39,044 bases of DNA from Planctomyces sp. SH-PL62 (GTDB lineage: Bacteria > Planctomycetota > Planctomycetia > Planctomycetales > Planctomycetaceae). Of the stretch, positions 7,696-16,439 are shown in pieces. The position numbers were made by a program, and so were the translations under genes. Location: contig CAMDDX010000024.1 in NCBI GenBank assembly GCA_945893075.1, positions 1-39,044 of the forward strand, in the 5' to 3' direction. Numbering within the stretch: the first letter of the stretch is position 1; each line of letters starts with the position of its first letter. Below the pieces are notes generated by a model, which was not told where the DNA came from, made no database searches, and saw only the letters and a list, made by a program, of their open reading frames with translations.

Positions 7696-8658
7696 CTACT
7701 TCTTCAGTCGCTCGATCAAGAAGACAGTGGCGTTCGCGTACTTCGGAGTTGGTCCGCCGTTGTAAGTCATGTGACCTTCAACGCCGATGCTGTTGAGCTT
7801 TTCCATCAGCATCAATCCCAGCATCGGGGAGTGCGTCGGATCGGGATGTTCTTCCCCCTTCTTAGCCCCGGCGACGCCGCCATAGAACAGGCCGATCGCC
7901 GGATCGTCTTTCGTCACATGCGACATCGGCGAGTACTCTTTGATCCAATCGGCGATCTTTTCACGCTGCTGATTCACTTCGTCGAGATTCTTCAGACCGA
8001 AGGCATGCGCGCCGTAGCTGTAGTTCGGCATCCATTCGCGAAGCGGGATCGGGTCGAGCGTCACTTGAGCGCCACTCACCGCGGCACAGTACAAGCGAGT
8101 CGATTCGCGCGCGATCGGGTCATCGCTCTTCGGATCCGCGAGGTCGTCATGGAACGCGAGCCACAACGACGAGCAGGCACCCGCCGAACCGCCCGTCGCG
8201 CCGATGCGGACTTTGTCGATGTTCCACTCTTTGGCCTTCGAGCGCACGAACTGCAAGGCGCGGGCGGCATCACGCAACGGAGCCTTCACCGGCGGTTCCA
8301 CCTTCTCTTCGACGCCGTTCTTCACATAGCGGTAGTTGATCGCCGCGACGGAGATGCCCGCTTCCAAAAACGGCTTCACGTTGAAACCCGTCTTGCTGCC
8401 TCCCTGCCAACCGCCGCCGTGAATGTAGAACACGAGCGGGGTCGGTGTGTCCGACTTCGCTTGATAGAAGTCGATCACTTGCCGTTCGTGCTTGCCGTAG
8501 GGCACATCAGCATGCGTTGGCGGCATGACATTCTTCGGCGGCGCTTTGACCGCTGGCTTCGGCGGATCTTTCTTCTCGGCTTTGGTGTCTTGAGCCCAAC
8601 CCGACTGGCCGGACAAACCAACGATCATGAGCAGGCAAAAGAAGCAGCGTCGTGACAT
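7696..8658 (-). CDS. Secreted alpha/beta hydrolase (carboxylesterase/lipase-like)
   Basis: The start at 8658 (MSRRCFFCLLMIVG) is preferred over the ATG four codons upstream because GGAG lies six bases before it. A signal sequence ends at GWAQD and is followed by a Lys/Pro linker (KAEKKDPPKPAVKAPPK). The fold is shown by the oxyanion-hole motif HGGGW and the nucleophile elbow GGSAGA (Ser at about residue 158), as in the BD-FAE/hormone-sensitive lipase group of esterases. The C-terminal part is irregular: no canonical DxxH pair is obvious, though an HMTYNGG segment may hold the catalytic His. The last ~50 residues (TYNGGPTPKYANATVFLIERLKK) may contribute a lid. The protein should hydrolyse esters in the periplasm or outside the cell; the substrate is unknown. 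It is followed upstream by the DUF1552/DUF1592 pair on the same strand. Confidence 0.78.
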   Translation of the reverse strand: MSRRCFFCLLMIVGLSGQSGWAQDTKAEKKDPPKPAVKAPPKNVMPPTHADVPYGKHERQVIDFYQAKSDTPTPLVFYIHGGGWQGGSKTGFNVKPFLEAGISVAAINYRYVKNGVEEKVEPPVKAPLRDAARALQFVRSKAKEWNIDKVRIGATGGSAGACSSLWLAFHDDLADPKSDDPIARESTRLYCAAVSGAQVTLDPIPLREWMPNYSYGAHAFGLKNLDEVNQQREKIADWIKEYSPMSHVTKDDPAIGLFYGGVAGAKKGEEHPDPTHSPMLGLMLMEKLNSIGVEGHMTYNGGPTPKYANATVFLIERLKK

Positions 8659-8781
8659 GATGGGCTCCATTAGCGATGAGTTCAGTTAGTTGCTGAGGCA
8701 GGGTCGGCGTTCGCTGATTGTGAAGGTTCGGTCCTGACCAAGAAAGGCTCGGCGATTCACGGTCACGATTCGACGATCGAG

Positions 8782-10058
8782 TCAGCCGCTCAACTCCGAG
8801 ACAACGCCAGTACTCGCGCCAAATTTGTCGAGCGGAATTTCCAGTTGGTGGAGCATTCGCAAATATAAGTTCGACAGCGGCACGTTGTTCTTTCGGTCGT
8901 AGGCCACATGACCGGCATGTTGGAATCCGCCCCCGCCAGAATGATGGGCAGGTTGTCGCCGGTGTGAGCCGACGCGTTTCCCAGATGGCTCGCGTGCAGA
9001 ATCATCGTCTGATCCAGCAGCGTGCGACCGCCGTCGTCGGTCGCTTTCATCTTGCCCAGGAAGTCGGCGAAGAGTTTCAGTTCCGCCTCTTCAATCGTGG
9101 CCAGTTGCTGGAGCTTGGATTCGTCCTGCCCGTGATGCGAGGCGTCGTGATGCGTCAACGTGATGCCGTCCATCTGGAGATTCTCCTGATGCGACCAATG
9201 ATTCACCGAGATGGCCCGCGTCGAATCCGTCTGCAAAGCCAAGCGAACCAGGTCAAACCACTGTCGTTCGCGATCCAACATCCGCTTTGGATCTTCCGCA
9301 AACAGCTTCGCGTCGTCGTTCGAGATTTTGGGCTTGGGTTTCTTCACCCAGGACTCGTCTTGTTGCAGACGTTGCTCGGACTCGCGGATCGAGGACAGTA
9401 ATTGATCGAGTCGCTGCCGATCCGATGGACCCAGTGTCTTCGCCAATGAGCGGGCTTGCTCGCGCACGCCGTCGAGAATGCTGTGACCGACAGCCAGCTT
9501 CTGAATTTCTTGTTCCACTTCCGCAGGCGTGCCGTCAATGAACAGTCTCTTGAAAACGCTTTTGATCGAACCCTCGCTGGGGACGGCCATGCCTCGGCGG
9601 TTCCACGACAGGTTGCTGCTGTCGCCCAGCACCAGCGACGCGAACCGCGTTTGAGAACCGACTCGCGAGGCCACCTCTTGATCGAGCGAGATGCCGTTCT
9701 TGTGGTTGTTCCAATCCTCGGCGGAGATGCCCGTCAGAAACGCGCGATCGGTGTGATGCCCGCCGCCATAGCCCAGATGCGACATGCCCGAAAAGATCGT
9801 GAAGTCCCGACGATATTCTTCGAGGACTTTCAGATAACGAGTTGGCTCATAGTCCTTGCCGGCCTTTTCCGGGAACAAGTACGGCGTGTGCAATCCCAGC
9901 GAGCGACACATCAAAACGACCCGCTTCGGCCGCATCGCCTGCGCGGCCTTCTCCGCTCCGAGACCGATCGGAAGCATCGCTTCGAGCAACGGCAGTCCAA
10001 TGCAAATTCCACCAGCTCGCAAAAGAGTGCGGCGACTGAGTCGGATGTGAGGAGACAT
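8782..10058 (-). CDS. DUF1552 protein, Tat-exported, C-terminus frameshifted
   Basis: The start at 10058 has GGGAG six bases upstream. The N-terminus is a Tat signal (SRRTLLRAGGICIGLPLLEAM). Typical DUF1552 features follow (GLHTPYLFPE, GGGHHTDRAFLTG, HHDASHHG, HASHLGNASAHTGDNLPIILAG). The annotated frame then runs into nonsense and stops at 8790. Shifting frame at the run of five C (plus 8930-8934) restores the family ending: GFQHAGHVAYDRKNNVPLSN, LYLRMLHQLEIPLDKFG, then a TGA at 8782-8784. One G is therefore missing from a run that should hold six. DUF1552 proteins are usually encoded with DUF1592 partners, as here (10234-12747). Their function is not established. Either a true frameshift or a sequencing error. 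Confidence 0.88.
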
Positions 10059-10125
10059 GATCAACTCCCATTTCTGAAACGTGACTCGCTGAGACAAGTT
10101 TTCGCGGGGAAAGAAAAAAGTTGGA

Positions 10126-10207
10126 GCACTAATCTCCGCTGATTCACACTAATCCCGGAGGCGTCGGACTGAATCACGATTAGCGAAGATTAGCGTTGAT
10201 TAGTGTT
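10126..10207. repeat. Imperfect repeat cluster of ATTAGYG/CGCTAAT words
   Basis: The spacer between the DUF1552 and DUF1592 genes holds CACTAATC words on the left and GATTAG words (GATTAGCGAAGATTAGCG, GATTAGTG) on the right. They form an imperfect inverted repeat with the unit repeated two to three times per side. It may be a dispersed planctomycete repeat. No function is claimed. Confidence 0.45.
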
Positions 10208-10233
10208 CCCTGCCGTTCGGAGTTCGCGCCCGA

Positions 10234-12747
10234 CTATTTCTCCAAAAAAATGCGACTCTGCACCACGTCATGAATCAAGGATCGGAACGCGTAGCTGTTG
10301 GCTCGTGACTTTGCGACAAGCTGCTCGACCACTTCGCGGTCGGCGAATTGAATCTCAGCGCCTGTTGCGTAGATCAACAGTTTCTCCGTCAGATTCCGTG
10401 CGAGCTGATCCGGATTCGCCAACAGGATCTGCTTGTAGTCATCCATGTTCTGGAACGATTTCCCTTCGGCTGTTGTTCCGCTGGATTCGACATCGAGACC
10501 GCGGATGACTTCTCGGCCCGGATAGTTGGCCAACTTCACGACGGCGTCGCGCTTGTAGGTGGTCGCTCGGTAAAAGTCGCGCCAGCCGCCGATCACATCG
10601 AACGACTCCAGGGCGAATCCCGGCGGGTCGATGTGTCGATGACACGCTGCGCACGATTCGATGTTGCGGTGCTTGTCTAATTGCTGACGAATCGTCGTCG
10701 CGCCCCGGATGTCGGGTTCTAGAGCCGCCACATTCGGAGGGGGCGGGGCCGGTGGCTGTCCGAGAATTTTCTCGAGCACCCATTTGCCGCGCAGGATCGG
10801 CGATGTTTTCGTTCCGTCCGCCGTGATCTTCAAAATGCTGGCCTGAGTGATCACTCCGCCCCGATGACTCGCCGCCGGAAGCGCGACCAAACGCAGTTCC
10901 CCGCCAGCCACGCCGGAAATGCCGTAATGCTGAGCCAGTCGCTGATTCAACATGCTCCAGTCTGAATGCACAAACTCCGTCAGGCTGCGATTCTTCCGCA
11001 AAATCTCCTCGAAGAACTGCGTGGTCTCCAGAGACATCGACCAAAAGAGAAAGTCATCGAACTCGCCGTAAGCCTGAGGACTCGGCACCGTCTCGTTGAT
11101 CTTGCGCAGGTCCAACCATTGGCCGGTGAAACTCTCTGTGAAGCGACTCGATCGGGGGTCGTTCAGCAGTCGCTCGACCTGCGCCCGCAAGACAGTCGGC
11201 TGAGTCAGCTCCCCCTTCGAGGCCAACTGACGCAACTCCTCATCGGGCAGCGTCGACCAGAACAAGTACGCGAGCCGAGCGGCGATCGCGTGACCGTCCA
11301 GGACCGCAGGTTGATCGGCGTTCGTCCCCACTGGCTCGGTGAGATACAAGAAATGCGGCGAGCACAACGCCGCGCGATAGCCCAGCAGCATCGCTTGCTC
11401 GAAAGACTGCTTTTGATCGAGCGCCGTATGCACGATGTGGACGTAGTACTTCACCAACTCGGCGCTGACCGGGCGACGAAACGCGCGCGACAAAAACAAC
11501 GGCATCAACCGCTGTGCGTCGGCGCGCGGATCTGAAGAATCGGGACGCAGCGCGTCCCCTTTGTAGCGTCCCTTCAACGGCACATCGCCGAAGAGATTCC
11601 GGTAACCCTGCGACGGAAAGGGTTCGACCGGACCTTCAATCTCGATCCATTCGACGGCCAGTCCCGGCCCGGCGAACTCTTCGAGCGGCTTGCCTTGAGC
11701 CAGCTTGCGATCCATGAACTGTCGCTCGAAGGGCAACGACCAGCCCATGACATCGACGAGGTCACTTCGGTCGAGCTCGCATTCGAATTCCACGACGCTG
11801 GACTTGCCGAGCTCGACATCACGGACAGCGAGCACGCTATTACCGTTTCGGCCCCACGGTTTGCCGGCGGAGAATCGCACGGGAAACGGACTCGTGCCGC
11901 TTCCGACGGCGGACAAAGAAGCTCGCAAGACATAGCGTCCCGCTTGAGGCACCGTCGCCGAACCAATCGCGATGTGAGCGTAGGGAACGGCGTAAAGCAC
12001 GAGCGTCTCTCCATCGACTCGCGCAATCTTCCCCGGCTTGATCTGAGTGGACTTCTCGATGATTTCTCGGCCCGACAACCGCGTCTTGATCGGCGTCGGT
12101 TCATGCCGAGGAATGGCCGAGCTGAGCGCCTTCTCGGCGGCATCTTGATACCGCAGCAAATGGACGGACGAGACATCCAGGACCGCGCTGATCTTGTCGA
12201 ATCCCGCCGCCACAGTATCTGGAGGCAACAGATCCCGAACCGCGACTTGCTTGCCCAACAGATCGCGCAGCGTCGTCTCGTATTCGGTGAGATTCAGCCG
12301 ACGCAGAACAACGCGTCCTTCGTTCCGCTGTTGCGCGAGCGAGGCCGCATGGAGTTGTCGTCTCAACGCCTCGGCCATCCGCGTCCGCTCATCGACAGAG
12401 GGTTGCAGCGCATCCTTGGGCGGCATCTGTCCGGATCGCAGCTTGTCATAGACCGGAATCCAGAGTGAAAAATCTTCGGGCTTCGTCGAACGACTTTCGA
12501 GCGACAACTTCGCCTGACGAGTCGCATCGTCATGGCACTCGAAGCAGTATTTCTTGAGGAACGACCGAACCGGCTCGTCGCCTTCGAGGAAGCGGGCATT
12601 AACGATCGCGGCTTTTTCGATGTTCTGAATGCTGGCGTCGTCACGAGCGCTCGGATCACGGCCGCTGGCCGGCTCCGCCCAAACTCCACCGAACGCGAAG
12701 ATCGCTGGCAATCCGAGAACGAAAACGGACGATGCTCGCATCGACAT
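10234..12747 (-). CDS. DUF1592 multi-domain protein (DUF1587-DUF1595-DUF1592-DUF1588-DUF1585) with cytochrome-like N-terminus
   Basis: The start at 12747 (or two codons later) follows GGAGG. A signal sequence (SSVFVLGLPAIFAFGGVWA) precedes a haem-binding-type motif, YCFECHDD, in a planctomycete cytochrome-C-like domain. Then come DUF1587 (RRLNLTEYETTLRDLLG), a carbohydrate-binding-like beta domain, DUF1595 (LFLSRAFRRPVSAELVKYY), DUF1592 (LAYLFWSTLPDEELRQLA, QWLDLRKI), DUF1588 (TSPILRGKWVLEKILGQPPA, CAACHRHIDPPGFALE) and DUF1585 (LLIYATGAEIQFADRE). The second CxxCH, in DUF1588, is intact. The order and ~840-residue length match the family. Such proteins are exported and always occur next to DUF1552 genes; the pair is thought to work together, perhaps in polysaccharide breakdown coupled to redox. 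That role is inferred, not shown. Confidence 0.92.
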   Translation of the reverse strand: MSMRASSVFVLGLPAIFAFGGVWAEPASGRDPSARDDASIQNIEKAAIVNARFLEGDEPVRSFLKKYCFECHDDATRQAKLSLESRSTKPEDFSLWIPVYDKLRSGQMPPKDALQPSVDERTRMAEALRRQLHAASLAQQRNEGRVVLRRLNLTEYETTLRDLLGKQVAVRDLLPPDTVAAGFDKISAVLDVSSVHLLRYQDAAEKALSSAIPRHEPTPIKTRLSGREIIEKSTQIKPGKIARVDGETLVLYAVPYAHIAIGSATVPQAGRYVLRASLSAVGSGTSPFPVRFSAGKPWGRNGNSVLAVRDVELGKSSVVEFECELDRSDLVDVMGWSLPFERQFMDRKLAQGKPLEEFAGPGLAVEWIEIEGPVEPFPSQGYRNLFGDVPLKGRYKGDALRPDSSDPRADAQRLMPLFLSRAFRRPVSAELVKYYVHIVHTALDQKQSFEQAMLLGYRAALCSPHFLYLTEPVGTNADQPAVLDGHAIAARLAYLFWSTLPDEELRQLASKGELTQPTVLRAQVERLLNDPRSSRFTESFTGQWLDLRKINETVPSPQAYGEFDDFLFWSMSLETTQFFEEILRKNRSLTEFVHSDWSMLNQRLAQHYGISGVAGGELRLVALPAASHRGGVITQASILKITADGTKTSPILRGKWVLEKILGQPPAPPPPNVAALEPDIRGATTIRQQLDKHRNIESCAACHRHIDPPGFALESFDVIGGWRDFYRATTYKRDAVVKLANYPGREVIRGLDVESSGTTAEGKSFQNMDDYKQILLANPDQLARNLTEKLLIYATGAEIQFADREVVEQLVAKSRANSYAFRSLIHDVVQSRIFLEK

Positions 12748-12999
12748 AAACCCTCCGCGATCTCGTATCTCGCCCGACAACGGACCATTGCGAATTGCGA
12801 TTGAGTGTATCAACCCCCGCAACGCACCACGACTTTTCAGGCTGACGGGATCCGAACGACTTCGACGCGCAGAAAAGAAAACGTTTTGGACCGTATTGGC
12901 ATTGAAGTCTCGTGGCGATTATGTTGAATCTGAAACTGCAGTCCAAACGAAACAGCCACGGGACAAATCCTGCGCGGCCAACACTCGCGAAATCCAACC

Positions 13000-13305
13000 A
13001 TGCCGACCAATAAATCCGCAAAGTCTCGAAAGCCGAAACCGTCACAGGCCAAGTCCGACAAGCCGCCGTTGAGGACAGCGTCGCGGCAGTCGCGAACGGA
13101 GACTCGGCACTCCCCCGTGTCGAATCAAGTTGCCGAGCTTCAGGAACTCAACGCCGCAGAACAAGCGGCCGTGCTGGCCGATCAAAAACGACGCGGCGTT
13201 TCTTGGCTCGATGAAATTGAAGGCTGTTTCGAGGGCGATCCGGTCTTTGCGAAAATCTGTGAACTGGGTGCCGCCATCCGCCGTGCCGATCGACCGAAAG
13301 CCTAA
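13000..13305 (+). CDS. Putative antitoxin of PIN-domain pair
   Basis: 101 residues. The N-terminal ~45 residues are rich in Lys, Arg, Ser and Pro and may be disordered. The C-terminal half is helical and acidic (VAELQELNAAEQAAVLADQK, WLDEIEGCFEGDPVF). The stop codon lies 3 bp before the ATG of the PIN-domain gene, an arrangement typical of antitoxin-toxin operons. No known antitoxin fold (AbrB, RHH, Phd) is evident by eye. The call rests mainly on the neighbour. It would bind and neutralise the toxin and probably the operator in the 250-bp spacer upstream. Confidence 0.6.
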   Translation: MPTNKSAKSRKPKPSQAKSDKPPLRTASRQSRTETRHSPVSNQVAELQELNAAEQAAVLADQKRRGVSWLDEIEGCFEGDPVFAKICELGAAIRRADRPKA

Positions 13306-13308
13306 GAC

Positions 13309-13737
13309 ATGGCGGTGTTGCTCGACACGGATCACCTCTCCATTCTTCAGCGAAGAACTCAGCCGCAATGCGATCGGCTTCGTCAGAGACTCGATCGACT
13401 TCCGGCGGACGACATTGCAACCTCAATTGTCTGCCATCAAGAACAGTTCGCTGGCTGGCAGGCTTACGTCAACCAGTCCAAGACGGACGACGAAATCGTT
13501 CATGCTTATGGCGAGCTGGAATTCATGTGGCGTTTCTTTCGGAAGATGAACGTCGTGTCGTTTACCAGCGAGGCGCAAACCAGATTTGTTTCGCTGCGAA
13601 AGCAGAAGATTCGGATTCCGACACTCGATCTGCGAATTGCGTCTGTGGCCTTGGTAACGGATTCCTTGTTGCTCAGTCGCAATCTGAAAGACTTCCGACA
13701 AGTACCGGGATTGAATGTCGAAGATTGGACAACTTGA
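13309..13737 (+). CDS. PIN-domain ribonuclease toxin (VapC-type)
   Basis: 142 residues. It shows the PIN signature: N-terminal LLDTDHLS with Asp6, a second acidic position in CHQEQ (Glu45), a third in TLDLRIASVAL (Asp107), and the C-terminal LLLSRNLKDF...VPGLNVEDW (Asp128 and nearby). This matches the VapC subgroup whose ending is LLTRNxxDFxxVPGLxVEDW. PIN toxins cleave tRNA or rRNA and arrest growth. All acidic residues that should hold the metal ions are present, so it looks active. It follows the presumed antitoxin by 3 bp. Confidence 0.85.
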   Translation: MAVLLDTDHLSILQRRTQPQCDRLRQRLDRLPADDIATSIVCHQEQFAGWQAYVNQSKTDDEIVHAYGELEFMWRFFRKMNVVSFTSEAQTRFVSLRKQKIRIPTLDLRIASVALVTDSLLLSRNLKDFRQVPGLNVEDWTT

Positions 13738-13833
13738 GCCATCGAGCTTTTTGAGTTCCGCGATTGGAGTGCCGATGGTCGAAATCATCTCAACCGCTTG
13801 ACCGCTGTGAGTTGGCATCCGTTTCAAGCACGG

Positions 13834-14916
13834 CTATCGCGTCCAATGTTTTTCCATAAGTTGGACCGACGTTCGCCCGTCCCAAACGTGGTTGCCCGCG
13901 TGGCGAACTCGGATCAGGTTTTCTGCGGTGCCGAATGCTCGATAGATCTTCTGAATTTTCTGAAACGCCTCGTCGGCGAACGGTTCTTTGATCAAAGCAT
14001 ACTGCTCCCCGGTTTCCCAAATCGCGAGGCGCGGGGCGATCAGGCTGGCGATTTCCGGGACATCGCCCCATTCCAAAATTCCGGGAATGATTTGCACGCC
14101 GCAGGAGTACGTCTGGCTCAGGCGTTCTTGAAAGACGTTGAGTGCTCCCGACACGATCGCCACTTTGATCCGCGGTTCCATCGCGGCGGTCAGCATCGTC
14201 ATGCGGCCTCCGTAGGAGAGTCCGACGCAGGCCAATCGCTCCGCGTCCACCAGTTCGTGGCGTGCCAGAAACTCGACGCACCACAGGCTGTCGCGCAGGT
14301 TTTCGGCGATCAAGATTTTTCCCAACGCCTGCATCCGCACGAAGGTTTCGGCGCAAGGATCGGTCTTCGGTTCTCCTTTCGCGGCGAGACGCGGGCCGAA
14401 TGGGACCAAGCACGGAGCGATGACGACATGACCGCGCCGCACGAGCTGCAAGCCATAGTCGTAACCGTCGTCCCTCTGGGCGACATCACCGGCCTGTCGA
14501 TCGAGTCCGACAATCGGCAAGTTTCCATGAGGGCCGTGCCCATGCAACGCGACAACACCAGGCACCTTGCCCTTGGCGTTGTTCGGCACCAGCAAGAACA
14601 CGGGCAGCGGCGGATGATCCGCGTGCCACAAGATCAATTCATCGCGTCGATGATCGGCCAATTGCGCGCTGGACACGACGTGCGTTTTCCAGGTCGTGGG
14701 AGCCGCCGGAGATTTCAGTAACTCCCGCAGCTTGGTTCGGAACTGTTCCTGCCAGCGTCGTGCGTCTTCGGCGCTCGTCCCGTTGAAACGCAGCTTCAGC
14801 GGTGCCGCTTGAACTTGCAGACGGAGCCATTCCGGAGACGGCAACAATTTGTCTTGCGCCTGGATGGGAGCCAATGACAAGAACCACCAACCGGCGAAAA
14901 CGTAAACAAACCGCAT
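13834..14916 (-). CDS. Secreted alpha/beta hydrolase (dienelactone hydrolase / acetyl-xylan-esterase-like)
   Basis: 360 residues with a signal sequence (MRFVYVFAGWWFLSLAPIQAQ). After a helical N-terminal region come VPGVVALHGHG (oxyanion loop), GYDYGLQLVRRGHVVIAP, and the nucleophile elbow GLSYGG (Ser234). MLTAAMEPRIKVAIVSGALN follows, then DVPEIASLIAPRLAIWETGE and HAGNHVWDG with the likely catalytic His. This is the pattern of the large planctomycete group of Abhydrolase_7-like/DLH-like esterases. The protein at 18681-19952 has the same layout. It should hydrolyse an ester in the periplasm, possibly on an acetylated polysaccharide; the substrate is unknown. No operon partner is visible. Confidence 0.78.
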   Translation of the reverse strand: MRFVYVFAGWWFLSLAPIQAQDKLLPSPEWLRLQVQAAPLKLRFNGTSAEDARRWQEQFRTKLRELLKSPAAPTTWKTHVVSSAQLADHRRDELILWHADHPPLPVFLLVPNNAKGKVPGVVALHGHGPHGNLPIVGLDRQAGDVAQRDDGYDYGLQLVRRGHVVIAPCLVPFGPRLAAKGEPKTDPCAETFVRMQALGKILIAENLRDSLWCVEFLARHELVDAERLACVGLSYGGRMTMLTAAMEPRIKVAIVSGALNVFQERLSQTYSCGVQIIPGILEWGDVPEIASLIAPRLAIWETGEQYALIKEPFADEAFQKIQKIYRAFGTAENLIRVRHAGNHVWDGRTSVQLMEKHWTR

Positions 14917-15021
14917 GATTCTCGTTTCCTCAAAGACGAAGCCGACGATTTCGCATCGGCCTCAAGCGGCTGAGACCCGATTCGGTGGGCGTAAGTGGAT
15001 GAACGACATGAATCGCACTTT

Positions 15022-15237
15022 TCAGCGTTTGTGCGTCTCAGCCATAAGCTCAAACCAGAAGAGATTATTAACGTGGCGGCGAGCCCAATCGTAAATGACC
15101 TCGCCGTAGTCGCCGAGTCCGGAATCGCGCGTGATGACTTTGCCGCCGCCCGGTTGCTTCGCGTCATCGACGTAACCGACCAGCAAGCGGCTGTGATCGT
15201 AGTCTTCGCCCGCGAGACTCCTTACCACTGATGCCAT
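15022..15237 (-). pseudogene. C1A (papain-like) peptidase, C-terminal remnant
   Basis: The frame encodes about 71 residues including DHSRLLVGYVDDAKQPGGGK, ITRDSGLGDYGE and YDWARRHVNNLFWFEL. This matches the C-terminal catalytic part of exported papain-like peptidases, where a GGHA/DHS-type His precedes VGYDD and an R-N-S-G segment holds the Asn (Asp here). The N-terminal two-thirds with the catalytic Cys is absent: the frame is closed just upstream and an FKBP gene begins to read there. It is a truncated remnant with no expected activity. Confidence 0.55.
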
Positions 15238-15267
15238 CCAGATTACGAGTGCGGCAGACGACGCGGC

Positions 15268-15684
15268 TCATTTCACCTCAATCAGCTCCACCAGAAAGTG
15301 CAGCGTCGCTTTCGGCGGAATATCCGGTGGTGCTCCGCGGTTGCCGTATCCGAGGTCCGACGGGATCTGCAACTCGATCATGCCGCCGGCACCGACAAGC
15401 TGCATCCCTTCCGTCTAACCTTTGATGACTTGGTTCAGACCAAAGAAAATGTCTTCGTTGCGCCGATAGGAACTGTCAAAGACCTTTCCGTTGTCCAGCC
15501 AACCGTGATAGTGGACCCTCACCGTGTTGGTCGCCTTGGGAGCGGCTCCCGTGCCTTGGCGAAGGATGCGGTATCTCAGCCCGGACTTCGTCTCCGTGAA
15601 TTCCTTCGCGGCGTCGTTGTCAATTTGTCCCGCCCCTTTGGGAAGCTCGGGAAACGGAACGTCTTTGGATTCGGAAGTGATCAA
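15268..15684 (-). pseudogene. FKBP-type peptidyl-prolyl isomerase interrupted by TAG
   Basis: Starting at a TTG (15684) with GGAG eight bases upstream, the frame encodes a compact FKBP: SGLRYRILRQGTGAAPK, VRVHYHGWLDNGKVFDSSY, then LNQVIKG. A TAG follows at 15415-15417, exactly where the family has the conserved Trp of VIxGWxEG (a TGG to TAG change). The same frame continues without error through [43 protein letters not shown] and a TGA at 15268. A full FKBP domain of ~138 codons is therefore present apart from one nonsense base. It would be a protein-folding catalyst. Truncated at the stop it loses part of its binding pocket and the last beta strands. A single read error is the alternative. 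Confidence 0.85.
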
Positions 15685-15774
15685 GATGGACTCCGTAAGT
15701 AGAGAGGAAACTCAGTCTGATAGTTGTTGTTCGTCATCCGTTCTTGCTGACAGCGGCGATGACTTTGATCTGTG

Positions 15775-15937
15775 TCACGTCGCCTTGGCAACTCGCGCGG
15801 TGATTTCCGAAAAGAGTTTTACCGGCAACGGCCCGCGGCGGGCAGCCTCCAGGTTCTCGGCCAGATGAGCGAGGTTGCAGGTGCCGATGATCGTTGTCTA
15901 GCAGTTCGGGTGCGAGAGCGTGTAGCCTTGACAACTG
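15775..15937 (-). pseudogene. Aldo/keto reductase, C-terminal remnant
   Basis: The frame on the minus strand reads YTLSHPNC, a TAG, then TTIIGTCNLAHLAENLEAA, RRGPLPVKLFSEITARVAKA and a TGA at 15775. TTIIGTxNxAHLxENLxAA followed by GPLP is the hallmark C-terminus of aldo/keto reductases that bind NADPH. Only ~50 residues survive, with an internal stop; the TIM-barrel catalytic part is gone. It is a decayed gene tail. Confidence 0.62.
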
Positions 15938-15962
15938 CTCGAAAGACCAACGACCTGTCGCA

Positions 15963-16436
15963 ATGAAAACGAACGCCGCTCGACTGCTGGACTCGATGAA
16001 GATTGAGTACGAACTCCGCAGCTACAAGGTTGATCCCGAAGATCTCTCCGCAGCGACGGTCGCTCGCAAGGTCGGACTGCCGCTGGAGCAAGTCTTCAAG
16101 ACGCTCGTCACACGCGGTGATCGCCACGGCGTCTGTTTCGCCGTCGTTCCCGGCAATTGCCAATTGGACTTGAAAGCCATCTCGAAATTGACCGGCGACC
16201 GCAAAGTCGAACCGGTGCCACTCAAGGAAGTCCAACCGCTTACGGGCTACATCCGAGGTGGAGTCACGGTCCTCGGAGCCAAGAAGGCTTATCCGGTCTA
16301 CATCGACGAAACGATCGAACTCTTCGATGTCGTCTCCATCTCCGCCGGTCTCCGCGGCTTACAAATCTTCATCGCGCCTGCCGATTACCTCCGCGCGACA
16401 AACGGAACTCTCGGAGCCATCAGCACTGCGGAGTAA
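15963..16436 (+). CDS. ybaK: Cys-tRNA(Pro) deacylase YbaK
   Basis: 157 residues from the ATG at 15963; the longer frame from 15894 reads out of the decayed reductase and is rejected. MKTNAARLLDSMKIEYELRS at the start, LSAATVARKVGLPLEQVFKT, LVTRGDRHGVCFAVVPG, the Lys in CQLDLKAISKLTG, and GYIRGGVTVLGAKKAYPVYI, then the ISAGLRGLQIFIAPADYL ending, fit the YbaK/EbsC family at full length. It edits mischarged Cys-tRNA(Pro) in the cytoplasm, removing cysteine from tRNA(Pro). It stands alone among remnants and toxin-antitoxin loci, and appears intact. Confidence 0.93.
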   Translation: MKTNAARLLDSMKIEYELRSYKVDPEDLSAATVARKVGLPLEQVFKTLVTRGDRHGVCFAVVPGNCQLDLKAISKLTGDRKVEPVPLKEVQPLTGYIRGGVTVLGAKKAYPVYIDETIELFDVVSISAGLRGLQIFIAPADYLRATNGTLGAISTAE

Positions 16437-16439
16437 TCC

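Noticed and set aside
12748..12999. Possible small gene or RNA in the spacer between the DUF1592 gene and the PIN pair
   Set aside because: Only short frames without ribosome-binding sites and no strong secondary structure; most likely the divergent promoter region.
15415..15417. TAG in the FKBP gene as a recoded (pyrrolysine-like) codon
   Set aside because: No supporting machinery is visible, and the conserved residue at that place is Trp, so a nonsense change or read error is simpler.
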